DNA of 64,000 nucleotides from Mesorhizobium sp. 113-3-3 (GTDB taxonomy: Bacteria; Pseudomonadota; Alphaproteobacteria; Rhizobiales; Rhizobiaceae). Positions 10,220 through 17,366 of this stretch are shown piece after piece. Positions within the stretch are counted from its first letter, which is position 1. Each line of letters begins with the position of its first letter. The stretch spans positions 4,344,501 to 4,408,500 of the forward strand of contig NZ_AP023243.1 of NCBI RefSeq assembly GCF_016756495.1. Direction: 5' to 3'. The notes beneath the pieces are model-generated. The model saw only the letters and a program-made list of their open reading frames with translations, searched no databases and was not told the DNA's origin. The translations under genes and the position numbers were made by a program.

Positions 10220-10513
10220 AGTCTCTTTCCTTGGACGGCCTTGACCTTCAGTTCAGTCGAATGCGGGGCGATTAGCGACAAAGGCCAAAAAACACAAGCG
10301 TCTTTTGGCCGGGTGCCGTCTCACTCAGTCCGAACCTGGGATCCGATTGCGGGGATATGGTGCTGATATAGGAAGGCGATGGGGGAAATGGAATGGGTGG
10401 CAGGCCGATCGATCGAGGCCTATGTCCCCTGCTCTTGCCGGCCAATTCCTGTCTCGATCACGGCCAGTTGATGGCCCATTGCGGCGGCCACCGAGGTCTG
10501 ATCTCTTGCCCCG

Positions 10514-11401
10514 ATGCATTTCATCCCTGCCCCGATCCGCGGCCCGCTGTTCATGATCGTTTCGACGGGATCGTATCTCGTCAACGACACGATGATGAAA
10601 CTCGCGACGGCAGGCTTGCCGTCCTACGAGGTGCTGTTTCTGCGCGGTGTCGCGGCAGCGCTCTGGGGCTTCCCGCTGCTGTTCCTTTTGGGCTACGGCA
10701 AACAGATCCCGCTGATCTTCGACGGCCGGGTGCTGCGCAGGAACCTGCTCGAGCTGGCGGCGATCCTCTGCTATGTCGTGGCGCTCGCCAACATGCAGAT
10801 CGCGGATTCCACGGCGCTGGGACAAATCACGCCGCTCCTGATGCTGGTCGGTTCCTCGATCCTGTTTGGGGAGCGCATCGGCGGCCAGCGCATGGCGCTG
10901 ATCGGGCTCGGCTTCATCGGCGCGCTTATGGTGGCTCAGCCGACCATGCAAGGCATCTCCGTCTATGCCCTGCTGGCGCTTGGCAACGCCGCGCTGTCAG
11001 CCGCGCGCGACCTCGCAGGCAGGCGTGTCGCCGCTGAAGTGCCAGGGATGATCGTGGCGATTTCCGCCGTCGTGGTGGTGCTGATCGGCGCCGGTGCGGC
11101 GCATCTCGCGTCCGAGCGCTGGGTGATGCCAGAAGCACGCCATTTGCTGCTGCTTGCCGGCGCCGGTCTTTTCCTGATCTTCGGCCATTTCTTCATCTTC
11201 ATGGCCTATCGCGTCGGGCCGACCAGCGCGGTGGCGCCGTTCTATTACTGCTTCACCGTCTGGGCCGTCATTTCAGGCCTGCTGGTGTTCGGCCAGTTCC
11301 CCAATACGCTGGCGGTCTGCGGCATCCTGCTGGTGGTGGCCAGCGGGCTGACCATCGTGTCGCTGGACCAGCGCAAGCGCCGGCTGACCGTCGTCGCCTA
11401 G
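10514..11401 (+). CDS. EamA-family (DMT) inner-membrane transporter
   Basis: A 295-residue polytopic membrane protein with about ten predicted transmembrane segments in two EamA repeats (roughly 12-145 and 155-285). The family moves small metabolites such as amino acids or nucleoside-like compounds; the substrate cannot be read from sequence. Features such as LRGVAAALWGFPLL, DSTALGQITPLLM, and MAYRVGPTSAVAPFYY are typical of the drug/metabolite superfamily. The ribosome-binding site is weak, so the ATG at 10514 is a best choice. It is divergent from tuf, with no cotranscribed partner. Confidence 0.85.
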   Translation: MHFIPAPIRGPLFMIVSTGSYLVNDTMMKLATAGLPSYEVLFLRGVAAALWGFPLLFLLGYGKQIPLIFDGRVLRRNLLELAAILCYVVALANMQIADSTALGQITPLLMLVGSSILFGERIGGQRMALIGLGFIGALMVAQPTMQGISVYALLALGNAALSAARDLAGRRVAAEVPGMIVAISAVVVVLIGAGAAHLASERWVMPEARHLLLLAGAGLFLIFGHFFIFMAYRVGPTSAVAPFYYCFTVWAVISGLLVFGQFPNTLAVCGILLVVASGLTIVSLDQRKRRLTVVA

Positions 11402-11513
11402 CATCGGCAGCAGAGCGCCTGTTTCCAATGTTGCGGAGGCCGGATCGATCGTCTATTCGGCGATATGCCGTCTATCCGGCGAAGACATGATCAATCAGCC
11501 AAGGGAGGTTCCC

Positions 11514-11651
11514 ATGACCGATTTTGACCAGAACAAGAATTCCGACGCCGAGCACAAGGCCGCCATTCGCAAGTCGCTGATCGGCTGGGCGGTGTTCATC
11601 GCCGGAACGCTGATCTTCTTCGCCGCGGCCGACGCAGTGCTGATGCCATAG
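11514..11651 (+). CDS. Small single-span membrane protein
   Basis: A 45-residue open frame starting MTDFDQNKNSDAEHKAAIRK, followed by one hydrophobic segment (GWAVFIAGTLIFFAAADAVL) and a two-residue tail. A strong GGGAGG ribosome-binding site sits 5-6 nt before the ATG, which argues for real translation. The soluble, charged N-terminus and single membrane span suggest a small inner-membrane protein. No function is recognised. Confidence 0.6.
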   Translation: MTDFDQNKNSDAEHKAAIRKSLIGWAVFIAGTLIFFAAADAVLMP

Positions 11652-11713
11652 GCAAGCCCGCAGCTGGTCGTGCCTCGGCAGAAACTCAAAACTTCAGACG
11701 ATGCAGCCGGCGC

Positions 11714-11971
11714 TTAGAGCGTCCGCCTTCCACTGAACTGGTGGTAGGCCCACAGCACAATCACCGCGCCAACCACGGCGACGATCAGGCTGGAGATGTT
11801 AAGGCCGGAGACACCCACGCCGAAGAGTTGGCTGCAGATCACGCCGCCGACGATGGCGCCGACGATGCCGAGCACGATATCCATGATCAGGCCCTGGCCG
11901 GTCTTGTTGACGATCTTGCTGCCCAGGAAGCCGGCGATGGCGCCGAGAATGATCCAGCTGATGATACCCAT
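11714..11971 (-). CDS. GlsB/YeaQ/YmgE family stress-associated membrane protein
   Basis: An 85-residue, glycine-rich protein with three hydrophobic segments: SWIILGAIAGFLGSKIV, DIVLGIVGAIVGGVICSQLFG and SSLIVAVVGAVIVLWAY. This is the pattern of the family once called transglycosylase-associated proteins, small inner-membrane proteins often induced by stress. The biochemical role is unsettled. It is divergent from the YidB-like gene on the other strand. Confidence 0.88.
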   Translation of the reverse strand: MGIISWIILGAIAGFLGSKIVNKTGQGLIMDIVLGIVGAIVGGVICSQLFGVGVSGLNISSLIVAVVGAVIVLWAYHQFSGRRTL

Positions 11972-12101
11972 TTTTTCCTCTCCATCCCCCGCCGACCCGA
12001 CATTTTCATATGATTGTCAAAAGCTCAAGCCAGCTTGAAATTCCGCCCGGATGCGCCATTGTTGAAGGTGGGCTGGGCTTGGCTAGATGGAGGATCCACT
12101 T

Positions 12102-12551
12102 ATGGGACTTTTTGACAACGCCGTTCCCGGCGGCAACATCACGAAACCGCTGATGATCGCGCTCGGCGCGTTGCTGGTCGGAAAAATGTTGAGCGGCAGA
12201 AGTGCCGAACAGCCGGATCAGCCTCAAACGCCCGTGCCGGCCGACCCCGCCGCCAGTGACGGCGGACTGCTCGGCGGACTGGGCGGCCTGCTCGGCAAGC
12301 TCAGGGATGCCGGCCACGGCAATGTCGCCGATTCCTGGGTCGGCACCGGGCAGAACCAGTCGATCAACGCCAATGATCTCGGCGCGGCACTCGGGCCACA
12401 GGTCATCCGCGAGATCGCGCAGCGGACCGGGCTGGACGAGCAGGAACTGCTCAAGCAGCTGTCCACCGCCTTGCCCGGCATCGTCGACAAACTGACGCCG
12501 AACGGCCAGGTGCCGCAGCAGCACCAGGTGGCGTCGGCGTTCAACAGCTGA
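12102..12551 (+). CDS. YidB-family (DUF937) protein
   Basis: A 149-residue protein opening MGLFDNAVPGG, with a hydrophobic helix near residues 14-24, a Gly-rich linker (GGLLGGLGGLLGKL), and a conserved C-terminal half: GNVADSWVGTGQNQSI, the LGPQVIREIAQRTGLDEQELLKQLS stretch and the ending PNGQVP. This matches the YidB/DUF937 family, whose function is unknown. A frame reaches back to 12087, but GGAGG lies 8 nt before the ATG at 12102 and covers that upstream ATG. It is the last gene before the tRNA-Gly element boundary. Confidence 0.85.
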   Translation: MGLFDNAVPGGNITKPLMIALGALLVGKMLSGRSAEQPDQPQTPVPADPAASDGGLLGGLGGLLGKLRDAGHGNVADSWVGTGQNQSINANDLGAALGPQVIREIAQRTGLDEQELLKQLSTALPGIVDKLTPNGQVPQQHQVASAFNS

Positions 12552-12625
12552 CGCGGCACGCCTTGATGTCCTGAAGCGCTGCGCGCGTTGTCGCGCAGTG
12601 TCTGGGTTTGCGATTGTGGGGAAAA

Positions 12626-12645
12626 TCTGGAGCGGGTAGCGGGAA
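12626..12645 (-). repeat. Distal direct repeat of tRNA-Gly 3' end (att-like)
   Basis: The 20 bases tctggagcgggtagcgggaa are identical to 14937-14956. With one mismatch the match extends 5 bases further left (12621 and 14932). The sequence is the 3' end of tRNA-Gly, including CCA, the acceptor strand and part of the T stem. This is the usual form of a tyrosine-recombinase attachment site. Confidence 0.85.
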
Positions 12646-12669
12646 GGCCCTCAGGAACGCAGCGAAATC

Positions 12670-12684
12670 AATGCGCCGTGTCAC
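12670..12684 (-). repeat. Left copy of 15-bp inverted repeat
   Basis: The reverse complement of this site is GTGACACGGCGCATT, identical to 14883-14897 near the other end of the element. Further GTGTCAC (12699-12705) and GTGTCA (12722-12727) motifs follow. Such repeated short motifs inside the ends are compatible with integrase arm-binding sites. Confidence 0.65.
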
Positions 12685-12860
12685 TGACCCGTCGGCGCGT
12701 GTCACAGTTCAGACGTTTGCAGTGTCATCCACGGACACAAACGCGTCACCCGTGACAGTTCCCGTGGCATTGGACACGCACGGCACGAGCTTCCCGGATG
12801 CGCAGAAGCCCTCTTTCACAGGCTTCGTTGAGAACCAAGTCCAGCGATCCACCAGAGGCG

Positions 12861-14450
12861 TCAATCGTCGCCGATATAAGACTTGATCACACCATTCCCG
12901 TTGACAACGAATCTGATGCCTCGCTTACTCCAAGTCACCAACGCCTTGTTCGTTTGGTTCAATCGGATCGTGCTCAAATCGATATCCAACGTGTGATGTC
13001 CGGCCTCCTCATGCCAAACTTCCACCCGTGCACGGTTGTTAAAATCCTGCCAAACATTGATCTGTTGACGGCCATCTCGAGAGCAATATTGGACAATATG
13101 AACGCCCCCATGGTCTGACAACTCTGCTTCTGGCGCAAACTTTGTCAGCAGGCCCCCTTCCGCACCCATTTCGAATGTCTTTTCGACATCGTTCTCGTCG
13201 GTAATGGTCATATCAGGATGCGATCCCAACAACCGAAAATCCTTCGGGAGAACAAACTCAGCATTATAGTTTGGAATGACGGAATGAAAAGTGAGGATCG
13301 GATCGCCTCCTGCCCTCTTGTGCTTTTCTTTGTCTTGAAATCTACCTGTTATTACGATAGCGCAGACATGAGTCCGCTTAGAACTCTCGTTGTCGACTGC
13401 GCTTTTTACCTCATCCAGAACCGACTGAAAGTGGCGTGGATCTCGATAAGGAATCTGCAGGTGAATTATGCCCGGAACGTCGCGCGGGAGTTGCTTGCTG
13501 GCTTTCTTAATGAGGCCAACGATTCTCTCTGACTGTTTCGTATCCGGGAATGTAAATGTATCGATTTTCCAGAGCTTTCGGGCAAATGATTTCGTGACCC
13601 CTTCAATTTCGGTCTCGTAATACTCGCCGCCTCCTATCATCGAATCTGCGCCCTCAAGGGCTTGGAATTCAATCGGCAACTCCATGTGCTGGCCAACTTC
13701 CAAAATCTTGAAAACCCGTAGCGCGAAGTCATCTGTGTCTGCACGCGTCAGTCGCGGATAGTTTTCAATCAAGTCGGAGGCCGTGACTATAATGGCGTCG
13801 CTGTCGCCCGGTTTAAGCCTGCTATTAGCCCGGATGATAACTGAAAGACTCATAGTTGAACCTTTCAATTTCCTGGCTATGGCAGCCAGAATATCCAACA
13901 AAACTCGCTGCTCAACTCGAACATCGTCGAGCATGCTTTTACACTCAATATAAACGAGAGATCCGTCATTTGATTTGAACACGAGGTCAGGCCGCTTCTC
14001 TCCCTGGACAGTGCTCTCTGGAATGAAATTAACATCCCGATGCAATTCAAATGAATATGTCATATATATGAATAATTCAAATAACGTGGAAAAAAATTGC
14101 GATTTATCGATGAGCCTAGTTATTGTATCTGCGTAGCTGTGGCTAGACTTCAGAAAATCGAGAGCGAATTGCAATTCCAGCAAAAATGTCGCTTCCTCCG
14201 AGACTTGCATCGAGCCGGCTGCGAGCGACTTAGCTGCACTGTCCAATGTTTCATACCAGGCGGGTACGAACGGGTGCACCGAGTTAGTTGCCCAAAAGCG
14301 AGCTTCTAAATCGTCTGCTCTGGTATACTTTTCGTGACCGCGCATTAGTCTAGAGAAGATGGGCTCACCCAGTAATTCACGCAGAGAATTTGCTTTTTTT
14401 TCGATGTTTTTGAATGTGACCCTATTCGGAGGAATGTCGTCGTCATCCAT
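12861..14450 (-). CDS. PD-(D/E)XK nuclease-like protein, sole cargo of the tRNA-Gly element
   Basis: A 529-residue protein with no signal peptide or membrane segment. Residues about 120-175 carry the order expected of a PD-(D/E)XK core: Glu125 in a helix (STLFELFIY), RPD with Asp155, then YIECK with Glu169 and Lys171. The helical region after it (VRVEQRVLLDILAAIARKLKG) fits that fold. The last 80 or so residues look beta-rich, with LVTWSKRGIRFVVNG recalling concanavalin/LamG-type sandwiches, a tentative similarity. Codon use and base composition are visibly AT-richer than the flanking genes, indicating transfer. No ribosome-binding site is convincing at the ATG, so the exact start is uncertain. 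The protein family is not recognised; a defence or mobile-element role is inferred from the fold and context only. Confidence 0.7.
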   Translation of the reverse strand: MDDDDIPPNRVTFKNIEKKANSLRELLGEPIFSRLMRGHEKYTRADDLEARFWATNSVHPFVPAWYETLDSAAKSLAAGSMQVSEEATFLLELQFALDFLKSSHSYADTITRLIDKSQFFSTLFELFIYMTYSFELHRDVNFIPESTVQGEKRPDLVFKSNDGSLVYIECKSMLDDVRVEQRVLLDILAAIARKLKGSTMSLSVIIRANSRLKPGDSDAIIVTASDLIENYPRLTRADTDDFALRVFKILEVGQHMELPIEFQALEGADSMIGGGEYYETEIEGVTKSFARKLWKIDTFTFPDTKQSERIVGLIKKASKQLPRDVPGIIHLQIPYRDPRHFQSVLDEVKSAVDNESSKRTHVCAIVITGRFQDKEKHKRAGGDPILTFHSVIPNYNAEFVLPKDFRLLGSHPDMTITDENDVEKTFEMGAEGGLLTKFAPEAELSDHGGVHIVQYCSRDGRQQINVWQDFNNRARVEVWHEEAGHHTLDIDLSTIRLNQTNKALVTWSKRGIRFVVNGNGVIKSYIGDD

Positions 14451-14485
14451 TTAATCTAACCCGTTGAGGCGACCACACGATCGAA

Positions 14486-14875
14486 GTGTATAGCGCGCTT
14501 TGGTTCTGCAGCGAAGCGGACTATCAGGGATTGAAGATCAACGTCAGGTGCCCGGCTTGTCCAGATGGTGCTGAAGCGCATCAAGTTGCCGGAGATCGGC
14601 CCGTTGGTCGTCGAGGAAAACACCTGCCTGCCCTATCGGGAAAACTATTATGCCACCGACTGGCGCGAGATCGCCGCGGCGAAAGTTCCCGAAAGTATCT
14701 GGTCAATGGATGCCAGGGCCGGCGCCATCTCCAAGCCGAAGCCGCCACTGACCTGGAATCGGCGCGAAAAATGGCCGGCCCAACCACCGCCACGGCAACG
14801 CAAGGCTACGTCAGCAACCGTGGCATCAACAACAACCGCAAGGTCGCCGATGCACGGGCCAAGCTGCGGCAGTGA
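14486..14875 (+). pseudogene. Tyrosine integrase, C-terminal fragment with two frameshifts
   Basis: Three adjoining segments read as one rhizobial-type phage integrase C-terminus: an opening ending KINVRCP, then LVQMVLKRIKLPEIGPLVVEE through WSMDARAGAIS in the next frame, then AEAATDLESARKMAG through GYVSNRGINNNRKVADARAKL back in the first frame. The frame changes are explained by one extra G near 14554 and one lost base near 14733, which cancel. The usual C-terminal signature (AGH-TT-T--Y) is degraded to AGPTTATATQGY, so the catalytic-helix histidine is lost. The N-terminal two thirds are absent, ending near the cargo gene start. It is clearly non-functional. Confidence 0.75.
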
Positions 14876-14897
14876 CACGGGCGTGACACGGCGCATT
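14872..14897 (+). repeat. Tandem GTGACACGG motifs and right inverted repeat
   Basis: GTGACACGG occurs at 14872-14880 and again at 14883-14891. The second copy extends to the 15-bp sequence (14883-14897) found inverted at 12670-12684. The first overlaps the integrase stop codon. Confidence 0.65.
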
Positions 14898-14936
14898 TTC
14901 AAGGATGAGATTTTGTTAGCGATTTCAAATCGAAAG

Positions 14937-14956
14937 TCTGGAGCGGGTAGCGGGAA
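14937..14956 (-). repeat. Proximal direct repeat within tRNA-Gly (att-like)
   Basis: This copy lies within the 3' part of tRNA-Gly and is identical over 20 bases to 12626-12645. Confidence 0.85.
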
Positions 14957-15012
14957 TCGAACCCGCATATTCAGCTTGGAAGGCTGCTGCTCTACCACTG
15001 AGCTATACCCGC
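14939..15012 (-). tRNA. tRNA-Gly (TCC anticodon)
   Basis: The cloverleaf reads from 15012: acceptor GCGGGTA pairing with TACCCGC, D-arm AGCTCAGTGGTAGAGC, anticodon loop CTTCCAA with TCC, T-arm GGTTCGATTCC, discriminator T, and encoded CCA (14939-14941). Its 3' end is the insertion target of the adjacent small element, which left the tRNA intact. Confidence 0.97.
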
Positions 15013-15101
15013 GCCTTGCACTGAAGTATCGGATTCACCCGAAAAGCGCCATGCACTTTTCGGCCCGATGCTTTTTCGTTTCAGGGCTTCCGGGCCGGCA
15101 G

Positions 15102-15186
15102 TGGTGGAGAGGGTTGGATTCGAACCAACGTAGGCTAAGCCAACGGATTTACAGTCCGTCCCCTTTAACCACTCGGGCACCTCTCC
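15102..15186 (-). tRNA. tRNA-Tyr (GTA anticodon)
   Basis: Class II tRNA with an extended variable arm. The acceptor GGAGAGG pairs with CCTCTCC, the anticodon loop CTGTAAA contains GTA, the T-arm holds GGTTCGAATCC, and CCA is encoded. It lies about 90 nt from tRNA-Gly on the same strand, so the two probably form one transcript. Confidence 0.97.
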
Positions 15187-15388
15187 AGTCTGCCGCCGGA
15201 GCCATGCAACGAGGCATTCTTGCCGACCCCGGAGCCCGAGATAGAAGTCTTGTCCGAAATCAGCGAAGCGCCTTATGGCGGCAAGGCCAGTGGGTGTCAA
15301 CCGCACTGGAAGGGTTTTTCGACGTTGTTCGCCGGCTGCGGCGACGGGCCATATCCTTGGCCGCGGCGGACCGCTATAGAAGCCGGCC

Positions 15389-16237
15389 ATGAGCAACAAG
15401 ACCAACACCCCCAAAGACACCCATTACGCCAAGCTGCGCCGCGCGCACCGCGAAGAGAAAAGCGGCGGCGCCCCGGCGTTCCGGCCGCGCCAGCCCGTGC
15501 CGCCCGGCGAGAACGCAGCCGACGGGCTGGTGCGACTTTATGGCCTGCACACGGTGCGCGCTGCACTCGACAATCCGCGCCGCAAGATTCGCAGAATGCT
15601 GGTGACGCGCAATGCGGCCGAGCGACTGGAGATCGCCGATCTCGCCGCCCTGCCCTTCAAGGCGGACCTAGTCGAACCCCGGGACATCGACAAGATCACC
15701 GGATCGGATGCCGTGCACCAGGGCGTGCTGATCGAAGCGGAGCCGCTAAAAGCGAAGCGCCTCGACGCGCTCGGCGACACAAGGCTGGTGCTGGTGCTCG
15801 ACCAGGTCACCGATCCACACAATGTCGGCGCCATCCTGCGCTCGGCGGTCGCTTTCGGCGCCGGCGCGCTGATCACCACGGCGCGCCACAGCCCGCAGGA
15901 ATCGGGCGTGCTGGCGAAATCCGCCTCCGGGGCGCTGGAGCATATCGACCAGATCGAGGTGAAGAACCTGGCCGACGCGCTCGGCCAACTCCATGAGGCG
16001 GGGTTCCAGACCATCGGGCTTGATTCGGACGGGCCGGCGGAACTCGAAACCAGCTTTACCGGCGACAGGATCGCGCTGGTGCTCGGCGCCGAAGGCAAGG
16101 GCCTGCGTCAGAAGACGCGCGAAACCGTGACCACTCTGGCGCGGCTCGACATGCCCGGCGCGATCCGCTCGCTCAACGTGTCGAACGCCGCAGCGATCAG
16201 CCTTTATGCGGCGCGGGCATTCTTGAAGCGCGGCTAA
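15389..16237 (+). CDS. rlmB: 23S rRNA (guanosine-2'-O-)-methyltransferase RlmB
   Basis: A SPOUT-class methyltransferase of 282 residues that modifies the ribose of G2251 (E. coli numbering) in the ribosomal P site. After a basic, disordered N-terminus (1-45), an RNA-binding substrate domain begins LVRLYGLHTVRAAL. The three SpoU motifs are present: LDQVTDPHNVGAILRS (137-152), LVLGAEGKGLR (230-240) and LNVSNAAAISLYAA (262-275), which form the trefoil knot that binds AdoMet. RlmB and TrmH are related, and the GLH opening plus the length favour RlmB. Confidence 0.9.
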   Translation: MSNKTNTPKDTHYAKLRRAHREEKSGGAPAFRPRQPVPPGENAADGLVRLYGLHTVRAALDNPRRKIRRMLVTRNAAERLEIADLAALPFKADLVEPRDIDKITGSDAVHQGVLIEAEPLKAKRLDALGDTRLVLVLDQVTDPHNVGAILRSAVAFGAGALITTARHSPQESGVLAKSASGALEHIDQIEVKNLADALGQLHEAGFQTIGLDSDGPAELETSFTGDRIALVLGAEGKGLRQKTRETVTTLARLDMPGAIRSLNVSNAAAISLYAARAFLKRG

Positions 16238-16258
16238 ACCGCCTGCCCTCGCAACGAG

Positions 16259-16293
16259 AAACGGGCTCCGGCGACAAATGCCGGAACCCGTTC
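16259..16293. terminator. Convergent hairpin terminator between rlmB and glxR
   Basis: Two stacked arms, AACGGG/CCCGTT and TCCGGC/GCCGGA with one mismatch between them, close a 7-nt loop. It lies 22 nt after the rlmB stop and about 50 nt after the end of the opposing gene. T-tracts are short on both sides. Confidence 0.65.
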
Positions 16294-16345
16294 TCTGACA
16301 GGACAAGGATGGCGGCTTGGGAACGTTATGCCGCCCTCTCCCGAC

Positions 16346-17263
16346 CTATGCCGCTTTGCCTTTGACCTCGGCCACTTCCCCACCAACCTCGAAGTTCGCC
16401 ATCCGCTCCAGCGCCCTGACCAGTGCCGAGTGATCCTCCTTCGCACCGCCATTGGCGGCGCAGGAATTGAACAGCTGCTGCGTGGTCGAGGTATTGGGTA
16501 GCGACACGCCGAGCGCTTTTGCCCCTTCCAACGCCAGGTTGAGATCCTTCTGGTGCAGTTCGATGCGGAAGCCCGGCGCGAAGGTGCGCTTGACCATGCG
16601 TTCGCCATGCACTTCGAGGATGCGAGACGCCGCCAACCCGCCCATCAGCGCCTGCCTGACCTTAGCCGGGTCGGCGCCGGCTTTCGAAGCAAAAACAAGC
16701 GCTTCGGCGACGGCTTCAATGGTCAGCGCGACCACGATCTGGTTGGCGACCTTGGTGGTCTGGCCGACACCGTTCGGTCCGACCAGCGTGATGTTCTTGC
16801 CCATCTTCTCGAAGACGGGTTTTGCGCGCTCGAACGCCTTTTCCTCGCCGCCGACCATGATGGTGAGTGACGCCGCCTTGGCGCCGACCTCGCCGCCCGA
16901 GACCGGGGCGTCGAGATAGTCGCAGCTGAGATCGTTGATCTTTCCGGCGAAGACCTTGGTCTCGATCGGCGAGATCGAGCTCATGTCGATGACCAGCTTG
17001 CCTTTCGACAGGCCGGAGGCGACGCCATTGTCGCCGAACAGCACGTCGGCCACCTGAGGCGTGTCGGGCACCATGGTGATGACGATGTCGGCAGCCTTGG
17101 CGACGGCGGCGTGGCCGGTGACAGTCTTCAGGCCCTTGGCGACGAGGTCGGCGGAAGGCTTGCTGCGATGGTCGCTGGCGACGACCTTGTAGCCGGCGTC
17201 CAGAAGATGCCCCGCCATCGGCGCGCCCATGATGCCGAGGCCGATGAAGCCTATGGTTTCCAT
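16346..17263 (-). CDS. glxR: 2-hydroxy-3-oxopropionate (tartronate semialdehyde) reductase
   Basis: NAD(P)H-dependent reductase of the beta-hydroxyacid dehydrogenase family that converts tartronate semialdehyde to D-glycerate. The 305-residue protein has the Rossmann motif GFIGLGIMGAPMAGHLL (5-21), the substrate-binding DAPVSGG (118-124) and the catalytic lysine Lys171 in GQTTKVANQ. The gene name rests on its place after gcl and hyi, which make and isomerise the substrate. On sequence alone other members (3-hydroxyisobutyrate dehydrogenase) would be possible; garR is the equivalent name used in E. coli. Confidence 0.87.
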   Translation of the reverse strand: METIGFIGLGIMGAPMAGHLLDAGYKVVASDHRSKPSADLVAKGLKTVTGHAAVAKAADIVITMVPDTPQVADVLFGDNGVASGLSKGKLVIDMSSISPIETKVFAGKINDLSCDYLDAPVSGGEVGAKAASLTIMVGGEEKAFERAKPVFEKMGKNITLVGPNGVGQTTKVANQIVVALTIEAVAEALVFASKAGADPAKVRQALMGGLAASRILEVHGERMVKRTFAPGFRIELHQKDLNLALEGAKALGVSLPNTSTTQQLFNSCAANGGAKEDHSALVRALERMANFEVGGEVAEVKGKAA

Positions 17264-17300
17264 TGTTTTTCTCCGTCTTTGTTAGGCCGCGTTCCTTCGC

Positions 17301-17345
17301 GCCCCCCTCTGTCCTGCCGGACATCTCCCCCACGAGGGGGGAGAT
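17301..17345. repeat. Palindromic intergenic repeat
   Basis: An 8-bp GC-rich stem (TCTCCCCC at 17324-17331 with GGGGGAGA at 17337-17344) closes a 5-nt loop. It is preceded by a CCCCCCTCTGTCCTGCCGGA stretch that, from recall, recurs between genes in mesorhizobia. It lies between hyi and the reductase gene. It may act in mRNA processing or be a passive mosaic repeat. Confidence 0.5.
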
Positions 17346-17366
17346 TGGCAGCGTGAGCGCCGGCTC

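Larger units (their letters stand above)
12552..12860. other. Gene-free left end of the tRNA-Gly element
   Basis: No gene is supported here. The stretch holds the distal copy of the tRNA-Gly 3' end (12626-12645) and, within about 120 nt after it, several GTGTCA(C)/GTGACA motifs (12678-12684, 12699-12705, 12722-12727, with a GTGACA further on). These are listed separately. Confidence 0.6.
12626..14956. mobile_element. Small decayed integrative element at tRNA-Gly
   Basis: About 2.3 kb bounded by 20-bp direct repeats of the tRNA-Gly 3' end, one copy inside the intact tRNA and one distal. Between them lie a frame-broken integrase C-terminal fragment next to the tRNA, the common position for tRNA-targeting integrases, and one AT-richer nuclease-like gene. 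GTGACAC motifs occur just inside both ends. All of these are visible in the sequence. The reading as an immobilised element that kept one cargo gene is an inference. Without a working integrase it could move only in trans. Confidence 0.8.

Noticed and set aside
10325..10951. Minus-strand frame over the start of the EamA gene
   Set aside because: It is His/Arg/Gln-rich and opposes a clear membrane protein, so it was treated as a shadow.
12799..13118. Plus-strand open frame opposite the nuclease-like gene
   Set aside because: It overlaps the 3' end of the longer frame, lacks a ribosome-binding site and shows no domains.
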